Counted from the stretch's first letter, positions 35,428 through 44,559 are shown. The stretch: 64,000 nucleotides of DNA from Rubricoccus sp963708165 (GCA_963708165.1 OY970187.1:62001-126000); one strand, 5' to 3'. Program-made: numbers and translations. The notes: a model not told the origin generated them from the sequence alone.

Positions 35428-36138
35428 GTGCCCGACCGCCCCCTACAGCCCGCCGCGCTTCGCCGCGACTACCGCCTGCACGTCCAGATCGGCGCCGTCT
35501 TCGCGCTGCTTCTCTCTCTCGCCGCGTTCAGCGTGCCCATGCCGCCAGAGGCTCCCGCGCCCATCGTCGAGCCCGATGACGACCCGATCATCATGCTCGA
35601 CATCCCGCTGAGCACGGTGACGCCGCCGCCACCGCCACCGCCCGCCGCGCCGCCGCCCGTCGAGGTCCCAGACGAGAAGCAGGTCGAAGACGAAACCGTC
35701 GCCGCGATCGACTTCAACTTCGAGGATGCCGCGATGCCCACAAGCGCACCCGCCGCGCCTCTGGCGCCCCCGACGCCTCCGCCCTCTCGCACTACCCCGC
35801 CCCCCACGCCGCCAGAGGCCTTCGATGTCAACGAGGTGCTGGACTTCGTACCGGTCGAGAACCAACCCGTTCTGATCGGTGGCCTAGAAGGCCTGCAGAG
35901 CCGCGTCGTCTACCCCGAGGTCGCGCAGCGCGTCGGCGCCAGCGGCACGGTCTTCGTGCGCTTCGTGGTCGATGAGACCGGCCGCGTGACGGAGCCCGAG
36001 GTCGTCCGTTCGCCCAACAGCGCGCTCTCGGAGGCCGCGCTCAAAGCTGTGCGCGAGAGCCACTTCGAGCCCGGTACCCAGCGCGGCCGCGCCGTCAAGG
36101 TGCGCTACACGCTGCCCATCCAGTTCATCCTGCGCTAG
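35428..36138 (+). CDS. Energy transducer TonB (paralogue 1)
   Basis: Transmits proton-motive energy from ExbBD to outer-membrane receptors; 236 aa. One N-terminal helix (IGAVFALLLSLAAFSVPM), a proline-rich periplasmic span (TPPPPPPPAAPPP), and the TonB C-terminal domain (YPEVAQRVGASGTVFVRFVVDETGRV, FEPGTQRGRAVKVRYTLPIQFIL). GTG start at 35428. It is tandem with a second transducer 203 bp downstream; the shared R/K-YPLHVQIGAV start shows they are paralogues. Confidence 0.92.
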   Translation: MPDRPLQPAALRRDYRLHVQIGAVFALLLSLAAFSVPMPPEAPAPIVEPDDDPIIMLDIPLSTVTPPPPPPPAAPPPVEVPDEKQVEDETVAAIDFNFEDAAMPTSAPAAPLAPPTPPPSRTTPPPTPPEAFDVNEVLDFVPVENQPVLIGGLEGLQSRVVYPEVAQRVGASGTVFVRFVVDETGRVTEPEVVRSPNSALSEAALKAVRESHFEPGTQRGRAVKVRYTLPIQFILR

Positions 36139-36341
36139 ATCGCCTCTGGCGAAGCGGCGGCGCGTTCTCTGCGCTCGCGCTCAGATTTCCGCCAGAGGCC
36201 CGAGCAACTTCCGCCGCCTCTGGCGGTCTACACTCCACACGGGCGAGATTCTCCTCGCGATGATGGTACGTGACGCTAGCGTTCACCGTGCCTACATTGT
36301 GCCTCCGGCACCCGCCGTTTCTCCGTCGTTCCCTCCCCACT
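36139..36341. other. Gap between the two tonB paralogues
   Basis: About 200 bp with several decamer halves near 36140-36230 and no open frame of interest. A separate promoter for the second transducer probably lies here; I did not identify it. Confidence 0.4.
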
Positions 36342-37055
36342 ATGGCTCTACGCAAAACACCCGAAGCCGACCTCAAAAGCAAGTACCCGCTGTACGTGCA
36401 GATCGGCGCCGTCGCCGCGCTCCTGCTGCTGCTCGGCGCGTTCACCGTCCCGATTTCTGGCGGCGAAGAGATGGACGTGATGGCCGATGAGCAGGAGATC
36501 ATCGAAATCGAGGACATCGAGCAGACGAAGATCGTCGAGCCGCCGCCGCCACCGCCGCCCGCACCGCCTCCACCAGAGGAAGTGCCGGATGATGCGATCA
36601 TCGAGGACGAGATCATCGACGAGATCGAACTTGACTTCGATGCCCCGGTCAACGCCCCGACGGCTCCGCCGAAACCGCCAGCCCCACCGCCGCCGCCACC
36701 AAAGAACGAGCCGGCGCCGCCCCCACCACCTCCAGAGCCCGAGCCAGTTGAGCCCGAGATCTTCGAGGTCGTGGAGCAGAAGCCTGAGCTCATCGGTGGT
36801 CTCGAAGCGCTTCAGAAAAGCGTGACCTACCCCGAGATGGCCCGCCGTGCGGGTGTCGAAGGCAAGGTGTTCGTGCAGTTCGTCGTCGACGAGCGCGGTG
36901 CGGTCTCCCAGGCCGTCGCCGTTCGCTGCCCGAACCAGCTCCTCTGCGATGAGGCTGTTCGCGCCGTGCAAGAGTCCAAGTTCAAGCCCGGCATGCAGCG
37001 CGGCCGTCCGGTGAAGGTTCGCTTCACCCTCCCGGTCGACTTCAAGCTTCGCTAG
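36342..37055 (+). CDS. Energy transducer TonB (paralogue 2)
   Basis: A 237-aa second transducer. Membrane helix VQIGAVAALLLLLGAFTVPI; acidic region (DEQEIIEIEDIEQ); long proline repeats (PPPPPPPAPPPP, PPAPPPPPPKNEP); C-terminal TonB domain (YPEMARRAGVEGKVFVQFVVDERGAV, CPNQLLCDEAV, KPGMQRGRPVKVRFTLPVDF). Unlike paralogue 1 it contains no exact genome decamer. It ends 22 bp before a strong terminator. Confidence 0.93.
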   Translation: MALRKTPEADLKSKYPLYVQIGAVAALLLLLGAFTVPISGGEEMDVMADEQEIIEIEDIEQTKIVEPPPPPPPAPPPPEEVPDDAIIEDEIIDEIELDFDAPVNAPTAPPKPPAPPPPPPKNEPAPPPPPPEPEPVEPEIFEVVEQKPELIGGLEALQKSVTYPEMARRAGVEGKVFVQFVVDERGAVSQAVAVRCPNQLLCDEAVRAVQESKFKPGMQRGRPVKVRFTLPVDFKLR

Positions 37056-37077
37056 AGCCTCTGGCGTCTCGCCTCTG

Positions 37078-37118
37078 CCGCCCCGGTGACTCCGCGTCAC
37101 CGGGGCGGTTTGCGTTTG
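37078..37118 (+). terminator. Intrinsic terminator after tonB paralogue 2
   Basis: A perfect 13-bp stem (CCGCCCCGGTGAC / GTCACCGGGGCGG) with a 5-base loop, followed by TTTGCGTTT. It is the strongest intrinsic terminator in the window and is directly followed by a tandem (gggggct)n array at 37118-37160. Confidence 0.85.
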
Positions 37119-37160
37119 GGGGGCTGGGGGCTGGGGGCTGGGGGCTGGGGGCTGGGGACT
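37118..37160. repeat. Heptamer tandem repeat (gggggct)n
   Basis: About six copies of GGGGGCT with slight variation between the tonB terminator and the convergent rpiA end. It is a low-complexity, G-rich run capable of slippage or G-quadruplex formation on the + strand. Confidence 0.85.
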
Positions 37161-37195
37161 GGAAGCAAATCGGCTCCAGCATCTGGCGCCAGTGG

Positions 37196-37930
37196 CTACC
37201 GCGCTCGCCGCTCGACCGTGCCATCTGGCAACCCGACGAACACATCGGTCGCCATGCCCACAAACAAACCGTGGCCCAACACGCCCGGTAGGCCGTCGAT
37301 CTCGCGCGCCAGAGGCCCCGGCTCCGCGATGCCGCTGGCGAAGTGCGCGTCGAGCACCCACAGGCCCTGGTCGGTCACGACGGGGCCGTCTTTATTCTGG
37401 CCCATGCGAAGGTGGGGCGCCGCACCCAGGCCACGAAGCGCGCGCGAGACCGCAGGCTCGGCCATCGGGAGCACCTCCACCGGGATCGGCATCCGCGAGC
37501 CCAACCGCTCCACGTCTTTCGACGGGTCGATGAGGACCACGAACCGCGCCGCCAGCGCCGCGACCACCTTCTCACGCACCTGCGCCGCGCCGCGTCCTTT
37601 GGTCAGGTCGAACGCCGGGCTGACCTCGTCAGCGCCGTCCATCGCGAGATCCAGCGCGTGAGCCTCTGGCGCGAGCGAATCAAGCCCCAGATCGTCCAGC
37701 GTGAGCAGCGGGACGCCGTGCTGCCGCGCGAGACGCTCGGCTGCAAAGGACGTCGGCACGCCCGCGATATCGAGCCCATCTTCGCGCACACGCCGACCCA
37801 GCGCTTCGATGGCGAAGGCGGTCGTGGAGCCCGTTCCGAGGCCCAGACGCATTCCAGAGTCCGCCAGCGCGGCGGCCGCTTCGCCAGCGGCCCGTTTGGC
37901 CGCGTTCGAGTCCGAGGAGGAAGTAGCCAA
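37196..37930 (-). CDS. rpiA: Ribose-5-phosphate isomerase A
   Basis: Interconverts ribose-5-P and ribulose-5-P in the pentose phosphate pathway; 244 aa. Motifs: GLGTGSTTAFAIEALG, MDGADEVSPAFDLTKGRGAAQVREK (the phosphate loop and catalytic Asp/Lys), and GLFVGMATDVFVG near the end. The start is TTG at 37930; no in-frame ATG lies upstream of the conserved core. A TAGCTTGC box at 37960-37953 precedes it by 22 bases. Confidence 0.94.
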   Translation of the reverse strand: MATSSSDSNAAKRAAGEAAAALADSGMRLGLGTGSTTAFAIEALGRRVREDGLDIAGVPTSFAAERLARQHGVPLLTLDDLGLDSLAPEAHALDLAMDGADEVSPAFDLTKGRGAAQVREKVVAALAARFVVLIDPSKDVERLGSRMPIPVEVLPMAEPAVSRALRGLGAAPHLRMGQNKDGPVVTDQGLWVLDAHFASGIAEPGPLAREIDGLPGVLGHGLFVGMATDVFVGLPDGTVERRAR

Positions 37931-37952
37931 AACAGAGGACCGGGAGTGAGCC

Positions 37953-37960
37953 GCAAGCTA
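37953..37960 (-). promoter_or_regulatory. Bacteroidota-type -7 box upstream of rpiA
   Basis: On the - strand TAGCTTGC, identical to the box before the wzi gene, 22 bases upstream of the rpiA TTG start. Confidence 0.4.
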
Positions 37961-38034
37961 CCCGCTCGGGCCCGGCCTCTGGCGCCAGAGGCGACGCTCT
38001 CGGCAGGCGGGGTACGCTCTCGTGGCGCCAGAGG

Positions 38035-39261
38035 CTACTCGAAGCGCAGCGCCTCCACCGGCCGCAGCCGCGAGGCCTTGACCGCCGGATAGACACCAAA
38101 CGTCAGCGCGACGATGGTCACGCCTGCGATCGCCGCAATCGCCCAGCCGACGGGGAATGCGGGCGCACTCTTGAACACCGCCGCGAGCAGATTGCCGACG
38201 ATGAGCCCGAGCCCAATGCCCACGAGGCCACCCAGCTGGCACAGCGCCACCGCTTCGAGCAGAAACTGAACGAGCACGTCGCGGCGCGTGGCGCCCAGCG
38301 ACTTGCGCACGCCGATCTCGCGCGTCCGCTCGGCCACACTCACCAGCATGATGTTCATCACGCCGACGCCAGCGGCCAACAGCGCGATCAACCCCACGCC
38401 CGCGCCGCCCAGCGCGAGCGCCCGCGAAAACCCTTTGAGCCCATCGGCCAGGCCATCGCTGGAGGTCACCTCGAAGTCGTTTTCAGCCTCTGGCGTGAGG
38501 CCGCGAATGGCGCGCAAGAGGCCAATGGTTTCGTCGCGCGTGGCGGCGACGAGTTCGGGCGTGGGGGCGCGCACGTCGATGTCCAGATTTCGGTCGCCCA
38601 GTCCGAACGCTGGAATCGCGCGCGTGATGGGCACGATGACGCGGTTGTTGGGGTCGAACATGCCGAAGCCGCCACTCTCCTCCTCCAGAACCCCGATGAC
38701 GGTAAAGCGCCGCCCGTCGATGCGGATCTCTTTGCCTAGCGCCTCGCGGCCCGCAAACAGTTCCTCCTGAACCGACGTGCCTAGAATCGCGACGGCGCGT
38801 GAGGACTGCACATCGTCGGCGTTGATAAAGCGGCCGGTGCTCGTCTCCAACCCGTTGTTCGACGCGTAGGACTCGTCTGCGCCGACGAGCAGCACGTTGG
38901 GATCTGTAGTCTCGCCGCCACCCCGCACCTCGCGGCTTCCAGTCTGCACGTAGGGGCTCACAGACGCCGCGAGCGACGCGCGATCTGCCAGACGCTCTGC
39001 CACGTCGATCGAGAGTTGAGGGCGCCGGTACTCGTCTTCGGTCGGTTGCCGGTTGCCTGGCATCCGCGAGACCGTGATCGTCTGCGAGCCCATCGAGACC
39101 AAATTGTCGATGAGCACGCTTTCCAACACAGCCACGGCCGTGACGGATGCAATAACGGAAAACACGCCCACCGTAATCCCGAGCACGGTCAACACGGACC
39201 GGAGCCCATTTCCACGCAACGCGCTCAGGGACATGCGGACGATATCGCGCGGTGCCGTCAT
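38035..39261 (-). CDS. MacB-type ABC transporter permease (FtsX fold), gene 1
   Basis: A 408-aa inner-membrane permease: TM1 (LRSVLTVLGITVGVFSVIASVTAV), a large periplasmic MacB_PCD domain, then three C-terminal FtsX helices (GGAGVGLIALLAAGVGVMNIMLVSV, TREIGVRKSLGATRRDVLVQFLLEA, VYPAVKASRLRPVEALRFE). It lies 87 bp downstream of a paralogous permease. No ATPase or MacA adaptor gene is adjacent, so the ATPase must be elsewhere. Substrates may be lipoproteins, peptides or signals. Confidence 0.9.
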   Translation of the reverse strand: MTAPRDIVRMSLSALRGNGLRSVLTVLGITVGVFSVIASVTAVAVLESVLIDNLVSMGSQTITVSRMPGNRQPTEDEYRRPQLSIDVAERLADRASLAASVSPYVQTGSREVRGGGETTDPNVLLVGADESYASNNGLETSTGRFINADDVQSSRAVAILGTSVQEELFAGREALGKEIRIDGRRFTVIGVLEEESGGFGMFDPNNRVIVPITRAIPAFGLGDRNLDIDVRAPTPELVAATRDETIGLLRAIRGLTPEAENDFEVTSSDGLADGLKGFSRALALGGAGVGLIALLAAGVGVMNIMLVSVAERTREIGVRKSLGATRRDVLVQFLLEAVALCQLGGLVGIGLGLIVGNLLAAVFKSAPAFPVGWAIAAIAGVTIVALTFGVYPAVKASRLRPVEALRFE

Positions 39262-39348
39262 CTCTGGACCCTGAAAGGCAACGCGCCAGAAGCCTCTGGC
39301 GGCGCGGCAGGACGCAAAACGGTGCGGAGCGCCTTTGGCGCCAGAGGC

Positions 39349-40593
39349 TTACTCATAACGCAGCGCCTCCACCGGGCGGGATTTGGCCGCCTGCCACGCG
39401 GGCGCGAGGCCAAATGTGAGGCCGACGAGCGCGCAGATCGCGAAGGCCACAAAGACGGTCCCGAGCGTGAGCTGCGCCGTAAACACCTGATTGATGCCCA
39501 GCGCCAGAAGCCCCGCCAGCGCCACGCCAATCACGCCGCCCACCAAGCAGATCACGACGGCCTCGACCAGAAACTGAATGAGCACTGCGCGGCGCGTGGC
39601 GCCGAGGGCTTTGCGCACGCCGATCTCGCGCGTGCGCTCTTTGACGCTCACAAACATGATGTTCATCACGCCGATGCCGCCCACGAGAAGCGACAGTGCC
39701 GTTAGAAACAGGCCGACGCCGTAGGTCGTCACGCGGAGCGTCTGGAACAGCTGCCGGAACTGCTCCTGCCGGTTGATGGAGAAGTCGTCGTCGTCGAGCG
39801 GGTCGAGGCCGCGGAAGAGGCGAACCAAGCCGCTGATCTCCTCCTCCGCTTCCTCGACCTGCGCCATGTCAGTGATCTTGACCTTGACTGAAATGTCGGG
39901 CGTCGAGTCGAACAGGCGCGTGTAGGTCTCCAGCGGAATCACCGCGCGCGTGTCGGCGGAGGCCAGCCCGAGGAAGCTGCCGCGCCGCTCCAACGTGCCG
40001 ATCACTTCGAAGCGCTTGCCGTTGATGCGCACGTCTTTGCCGATGGGGTCCTCGGCGGGAAACAGAGCCTCGACCACGTCCGAGCCGATCACGGCCACAG
40101 GCCGCCCGGCGCGCGCCTCCACGTCGGTAAAGAAGCGGCCTTCCTCCAGGTCGGAGCCGCCGGTATCGACGTAGTTCGCCGTGCTCGCCTCCACGCCGAT
40201 GCCCCCGATCTCGTCGCGCCCACGGCGCAGCGTGGCCCCGAAGCCGGTGATCGGCGCGACCGCCTCGGCAAAGTCTGAGCGCGACTGTATGTACGGCGCG
40301 AGGTCGGCTGGAATCTCGGGCCTCTGGCGATATTTCCACCAGTCGTCGAACGAGAAGAACCACGGCTGCTGCTGCACAAAGAGAGCATCGTCGCCGATGA
40401 TCGCCATCGAGCGGTCGAACTCGCCCTCGATCCCGTTGATGACCGTCAGCGTGGCCGTCACCGACACGATGCCGATGATGATGCCGAGCGTGGTCAGCAG
40501 CGCGCGCATCTTGCTCGCGGCCAGCGCGCTAAAGGCGATGCGAGCGCCTTCGGAAAATTCGGTGGCCGCAGAGGGCACAGGTCGGGAGAGCAA
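39349..40593 (-). CDS. MacB-type ABC transporter permease (FtsX fold), gene 2
   Basis: A 414-aa paralogue of the permease downstream: TM1 (KMRALLTTLGIIIGIVSVTATLTV), MacB_PCD periplasmic domain, C-terminal FtsX core (LTALSLLVGGIGVMNIMFVSV, TREIGVRKALGATRRAVLIQFLVEA, APAWQAAKSRPVEALRYE). The two genes probably form a heterodimeric permease. Both end in near-identical peptides, and both gene ends carry decamer copies. Confidence 0.9.
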   Translation of the reverse strand: MLSRPVPSAATEFSEGARIAFSALAASKMRALLTTLGIIIGIVSVTATLTVINGIEGEFDRSMAIIGDDALFVQQQPWFFSFDDWWKYRQRPEIPADLAPYIQSRSDFAEAVAPITGFGATLRRGRDEIGGIGVEASTANYVDTGGSDLEEGRFFTDVEARAGRPVAVIGSDVVEALFPAEDPIGKDVRINGKRFEVIGTLERRGSFLGLASADTRAVIPLETYTRLFDSTPDISVKVKITDMAQVEEAEEEISGLVRLFRGLDPLDDDDFSINRQEQFRQLFQTLRVTTYGVGLFLTALSLLVGGIGVMNIMFVSVKERTREIGVRKALGATRRAVLIQFLVEAVVICLVGGVIGVALAGLLALGINQVFTAQLTLGTVFVAFAICALVGLTFGLAPAWQAAKSRPVEALRYE

Positions 40594-40680
40594 GCGAGAG
40601 GTGTGCCCGGCTACGCCAGAGGCGTGTAGAGGTTACGCTCGCGACGGCGCTAGATTCCGATCCCGTCGCCGCCTGCCCGC

Positions 40681-40839
40681 ATGTCGAAAGTCCGTGTCCT
40701 CAGCGAGTTCTGGTCGTTTCTCCGCCAGCGCAAAAAGTTCTGGCTCGCGCCCATCGTGGTCGTGCTGCTGCTGCTCGGCCTGATGATCGTCGCGGTGCAA
40801 GGCTCGGCGCTCGCGCCGTTTATCTACGCGCTGTTCTAG
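40681..40839 (+). CDS. DUF5989-family small membrane protein
   Basis: A 52-aa protein, MSKVRVLSEFWSFLRQRKKFW followed by one membrane helix (APIVVVLLLLGLMIVAVQ). This matches the DUF5989 pattern: cytoplasmic N-terminus with the F.WSF.R.RKK.W box, then a single helix. Homologues usually accompany SxtJ or GDSL/polysaccharide genes; here it stands alone between a permease and a receiver gene. The function is unknown. The start is ATG 40681 without a ribosome-binding motif. Confidence 0.82.
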   Translation: MSKVRVLSEFWSFLRQRKKFWLAPIVVVLLLLGLMIVAVQGSALAPFIYALF

Positions 40840-40926
40840 TGGCCTCTGGCGCCAGAGGCGGACGGCTAGTAGAGGCAGACCGCCAGAGGCAGACCGCCAG
40901 AGGCGCCCGATACGCGCGAGGGGAGG

Positions 40927-41367
40927 CTATGCGGCTTTCCGGACGCTCTTGCGCAGTTCCAAGAGCGCCCATAAGGCTTTCTGCATTTCGGCTCGGCGCA
41001 CCGGCTTGGCGAGAAAGGCATCGAAGCCCGCCGCGAGGCACTGGTCGCAGTCCTCCGGCGCGACGTGCGCCGTGAGGGCTGCTGCGGGTACGTGAGCGAT
41101 AGCGGAGTCGGCGCGGATCTCTCGGATCGCGTCGAAGCCGTTCTTGCCGCCCCCGTAGTTGATATCGAGCAGCGCGGCCTCAATGGGCCTCTGGCGCAAC
41201 ACGTCGAGCGCCTCCTCTGCCGTCGATGCAGTCACGACCTCAAACTCTTTGCGGAGGTAGAGAGAGAAGAGTCTCCGGTTGTCCGGGACATCGTCGGCGA
41301 CAAGAACGAGGGGCAGTCGATTTGCCGGAAGCAGAGGACGTGGCTCTGCAGGGACAGAGGGGAGCAC
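40927..41367 (-). CDS. Single-domain response regulator
   Basis: A 146-aa receiver domain only: acidic pair VADDVPDNRRLF, phospho-Asp in AALLDINYGGGKNGFDAI, Thr in AAALTAHVAPED, Lys in DAFLAKPVRRAEM. An output domain is absent, so it acts through protein-protein contact or phosphorelay. No kinase is adjacent. The first 18 residues are a proline-rich extension; the start is uncertain within it. Confidence 0.88.
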   Translation of the reverse strand: MLPSVPAEPRPLLPANRLPLVLVADDVPDNRRLFSLYLRKEFEVVTASTAEEALDVLRQRPIEAALLDINYGGGKNGFDAIREIRADSAIAHVPAAALTAHVAPEDCDQCLAAGFDAFLAKPVRRAEMQKALWALLELRKSVRKAA

Positions 41368-41423
41368 GGGCAGGCGGGGTGGTAGGACCGTGGGTATCGC
41401 CGTTAACGAGTCCGGCTTAACAT

Positions 41424-42254
41424 CTATCGCACCTCTTTACTGAGACGGCAAAAGGCTTCCGCCAGAGGCGCGCACGCCTCGACAATGCGCGGCGCGAGCG
41501 TGGGCGGAGCCGCGACGAGGCCTCCTGAAAACACGGGATGAGAGGTACCGTCGATGCCGGTGACGATGCCGCCCGCCTCGCGCACGAGCAACACGCCCGC
41601 AGCCACATCCCACGGAGCCAGCCCAGCTTCGAAGAACCCATCGAAGCGCCCCGCGGCCGTCCACGCGAGGTCCATCGCTGCCGAGCCGTGCCGCCGGAGC
41701 CCTCGGCAGGCGAGCATCAGCGTCTCGAACGTCTCTAGATAGCCTCTGGCGTAGGAGTAGTCCCGGAACGGGAAGCCTGTGGCGAGCAACGCTTCACCGA
41801 GCACTTCCGTCGCCGAGACCGTTGCGGGCACGCCGTCGACGGTCAGGCCGCCGCCGCGGGTGGCGCAGAATGTCTCGCCAGAGGCCACCTCAACCACGAC
41901 GCCAACCACGATCTCGCCCGCCTCTTCCAGTGCAATCGAGACTGCGTAGGGAGAAATGCCGTGCGCGAAGTTGGTCGTGCCGTCCAGCGGGTCCACAATC
42001 CAGCGGCGGCCTTCCGCCAGAGGCTGAGCAGTGCCTCTGGCGCCCTCTTCGGCGAGAACGGCGTCGGTCGGGAACGCCTCGCGCAGGTGCGAGAGGATGA
42101 CGCGCTGCGCCGCCTCGTCGACATCGGTCACCAAATCGTGTGTGGTCTTGGTCCGCGCGTGGCTGCGGTCAAAGCCGGGCGCGCGCGCTCGGATGAGAGA
42201 CGCGGCGTCGAGCGCGGCGGCACGTGCAACACTGAGTTCGGACGAGAACGGCAT
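41424..42254 (-). CDS. suhB: Inositol monophosphatase family protein
   Basis: A 276-aa Mg-dependent phosphatase of the IMPase/SuhB family. Metal and catalytic residues are in AVLAEEGA (E-E), DPLDGTTNFAHG (DxLDGT) and AGLAPWDVAAGVLLVREAGG (WDxAAG). Substrates are inositol phosphate or possibly histidinol phosphate; SuhB also acts in rRNA transcription in E. coli. The ATG at 42254 (MPFSSELSVA) is preferred to an upstream extension of 23 residues rich in Arg. Confidence 0.9.
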   Translation of the reverse strand: MPFSSELSVARAAALDAASLIRARAPGFDRSHARTKTTHDLVTDVDEAAQRVILSHLREAFPTDAVLAEEGARGTAQPLAEGRRWIVDPLDGTTNFAHGISPYAVSIALEEAGEIVVGVVVEVASGETFCATRGGGLTVDGVPATVSATEVLGEALLATGFPFRDYSYARGYLETFETLMLACRGLRRHGSAAMDLAWTAAGRFDGFFEAGLAPWDVAAGVLLVREAGGIVTGIDGTSHPVFSGGLVAAPPTLAPRIVEACAPLAEAFCRLSKEVR

Positions 42255-42325
42255 GCGGATAGCGGGGAGCGGGCCGCGTGAACAGCGCCTCGGCGCGCGG
42301 GTTCTGAGAGCGCGATCTTGCACGC

Positions 42326-42949
42326 ATGAGACGCTTTCTCCTGCTCGCCCTTTTTCTCACCGCCTGCGCCGACGCCCCCGCCGTGATCCCCGAGCGGGAT
42401 GCGGAAGCGGACCGGCTTCTGGCGTTCGTCTCCGGCGACGCGTGGGATGCAGTGTTCGGCGCCCCGCAAACCGGCCGCTTTGTCCGAACCGAGAGCGGCG
42501 AGCCGCAAACGGTGGACTCGGTCCTCAACCCTCTCCCAGCATTTCTCTCAGACGAGCCGCCCTACCTCGACGCCTCGGCGCGGGACCAGTACGCCACGCG
42601 AGTGCTCGGAGACACGCTCGTGGCCGGGCGCGCAGCGCGCATCGTCGAAGCCCGGTTCGTCGCAGACGGGCGACGCACGCAGTCTATCCGCTACGTCCGC
42701 GCCGCCGTCTCGCCAGAGGCGGGCGAGTTACTCGCGGTTGACGTGCGGCGCGAGATGACCTCGGCGCTGTTCGACGAGACCAGCCGCCTTCGCGCCGACC
42801 TCGCCTCTGGCGCGACCGCCTCTGGCGCCAGAGGCCTGGTGCCGGGCTCGGCACAGATCGACGCGAGCACCGACGTGCCGCTCAGCGACGCCCGCGCGTC
42901 GCGGGTGGAGTGGGCGCGCGTTCCCCGCCAGAGGCCGGCGGCGCAGTAG
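42326..42949 (+). CDS. Hypothetical lipoprotein
   Basis: A 207-aa predicted lipoprotein: MRRFLLLALFLTAC, lipobox LTAC with Cys14. The mature protein has mixed alpha/beta character with no recognised domain. A full palindrome at 42818-42835 is translated as ASGATASGARG in a C-terminal linker. It is the first gene of a three-gene run with birA and coaX: its TAG overlaps the GTG start of birA by one base. Confidence 0.72.
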   Translation: MRRFLLLALFLTACADAPAVIPERDAEADRLLAFVSGDAWDAVFGAPQTGRFVRTESGEPQTVDSVLNPLPAFLSDEPPYLDASARDQYATRVLGDTLVAGRAARIVEARFVADGRRTQSIRYVRAAVSPEAGELLAVDVRREMTSALFDETSRLRADLASGATASGARGLVPGSAQIDASTDVPLSDARASRVEWARVPRQRPAAQ

Positions 42950-43734
42950 TGGTGGCGCTCGACCTCGCGCTTCGCGGCCGCCTGCAGAGCGTGCGGCTGG
43001 GCCGCACGCACCGGCACTACGAGGCGCTCGGGAGCACGCAAACGCACGCCGCCGGCTGGGCCGAAGCCGGCGCGCCCACCGGCGCACTCGTCACAGCCGA
43101 CCACCAGCGCGAAGGCAAAGGCCGCCTCGGCCGCACCTGGGCCGACGAGCCCGGCCGCGACCTTGCGCTGTCGCTCGTGCTGCGTCCTCGCCTCCGCCCA
43201 GAGCACCTGGGACTGGTGCCGCTCGTCGCGGCTCTCGCCGCCGCCGATGCTCTCGCGCCAGAGGCCTCTGGCGTGAGCCTGAAGTGGCCCAACGATGTGC
43301 TGCTAGAGGGCAAAAAGATCGCAGGTGTGCTCGCGGAGACACGGTGGCGCACATGCGGCTCGGGCAGCCAGAGCCCGACGGTCATCCTCGGGATCGGCGT
43401 CAACGTCAACCGGCAGGTGTTTCCGCCCCAGGTCGCCCCGCGCGCCACGTCGCTCGCGCTCGCGACCGGCGCTGAGCACGACCGCGCGCAGCTTCTGGCG
43501 GACCTTCTACTCGCACTGGAGGCGCGGCTGAGCCTGTCGCCAGAGGCGCTCGTGCGCGCGGCAGAGGCGCGCATTCCCGCGCTCGGCCAGCGCGTGCACG
43601 TCGGGTTTCCGGGCACGAGCCGCGCGCCTCTGGCGGGCATCGCGCTCGGCCTCTCCCCCTCTGGCGCGCTCCGCCTGGACGCCTCTGGCGAGACCGTCGA
43701 GGTTCACGCCGGGGAAACGACCGTGCTGCCATGA
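42949..43734 (+). CDS. birA: Biotin-acetyl-CoA-carboxylase ligase
   Basis: Attaches biotin to the carboxyl-carrier subunit of acetyl-CoA carboxylase; 261 aa, the catalytic domain without the N-terminal DNA-binding domain. Biotin/ATP motifs: ALGSTQTHA, GKGRLGRTW, LKWPNDVLLEGKKIAGVLAE, ILGIGVNVN; C-terminal SH3-like domain from VHVGFPG. GTG start at 42949 (or the next GTG at 42952). It overlaps coaX by ATGA at 43731-43734. Confidence 0.93.
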   Translation: MVALDLALRGRLQSVRLGRTHRHYEALGSTQTHAAGWAEAGAPTGALVTADHQREGKGRLGRTWADEPGRDLALSLVLRPRLRPEHLGLVPLVAALAAADALAPEASGVSLKWPNDVLLEGKKIAGVLAETRWRTCGSGSQSPTVILGIGVNVNRQVFPPQVAPRATSLALATGAEHDRAQLLADLLLALEARLSLSPEALVRAAEARIPALGQRVHVGFPGTSRAPLAGIALGLSPSGALRLDASGETVEVHAGETTVLP

Positions 43735-44501
43735 GCGTTTTTCTCGCGGTCGACATCGGCAACAGCAGCATCAAAGCAGCGCGCTATGCCTCTGGCGTGT
43801 GGGAGGCGCCGGTTTCGTTCCGGTCGAGTGTAGACGCGCCGCCCGAAGCCTGGGCGCCCCGGTTCGCGAAGATGGCCTCGGGCGTCCAGGCCTGCGGCGT
43901 GTGCTCGGTTGTTCCAGCGCTGCAGGAGCGCATCGTGCCCGCACTTTTCCACGCGACTGGCCACGAGCCGTTTGTCGTCCGCGCCAGAGGCCCGCTGCCC
44001 TTTGCCATGGGCTACCTCACGCCGGATACGCTGGGCAACGACCGTGTGGCCGCTGCCGCCGCCGCCTGGCTGCTCTACGGTGGCCCTGCGCGCCGCCCAG
44101 TCCTCTCCTTCGACGCGGGCACGGCCATCACGCTCGACGCCGTCGACCTCACGCCCGAAGGACCGGTCTACCGCGGCGGCGCCATCCTGCCCGGGCCGCA
44201 CACGCTCAAGCGGTCTCTCGCCAGAGGCACGGCGCAGCTTCCCGAGGTCACATGGGAGCGACCCGAGCGCGTAATCGGGCGCAGCACGTCCGAGGCGATC
44301 CAGTCCGGCCTGACGGCGCTCGTGCTCGATGGCATGGCAGGCCTCTTGCGCAGAACGGCCGCGGAACTCTCTGCGCCGCCTCTCATCATCGCCAGCGGCG
44401 GCTGGGGCGGCTGGCTCGCGAAGCGTCTGGACGGCATCGACCACGTCGCGCCCCGTCTCGTCCTCGACGGGATCCGGCTGCTCGCCTCTGGCGCGAGATA
44501 G
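43731..44501 (+). CDS. coaX: Type III pantothenate kinase
   Basis: First step of CoA synthesis: ATP-dependent phosphorylation of pantothenate, feedback-insensitive class III; 256 aa, ASKHA fold. Motifs: VDIGNSSIKAA, CSVVPALQ, TLGNDRVAAAAAAW, SFDAGTAITLD and YRGGAILPG. The birA-coaX order is widely conserved. ATGA overlap with birA. Confidence 0.95.
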   Translation: MSVFLAVDIGNSSIKAARYASGVWEAPVSFRSSVDAPPEAWAPRFAKMASGVQACGVCSVVPALQERIVPALFHATGHEPFVVRARGPLPFAMGYLTPDTLGNDRVAAAAAAWLLYGGPARRPVLSFDAGTAITLDAVDLTPEGPVYRGGAILPGPHTLKRSLARGTAQLPEVTWERPERVIGRSTSEAIQSGLTALVLDGMAGLLRRTAAELSAPPLIIASGGWGGWLAKRLDGIDHVAPRLVLDGIRLLASGAR

Positions 44502-44559
44502 CAATCCGCCTCTGGCGCCAGAGGCCCATGCGCCGGTGTGGTATGTCCGCCAGAGGCCG

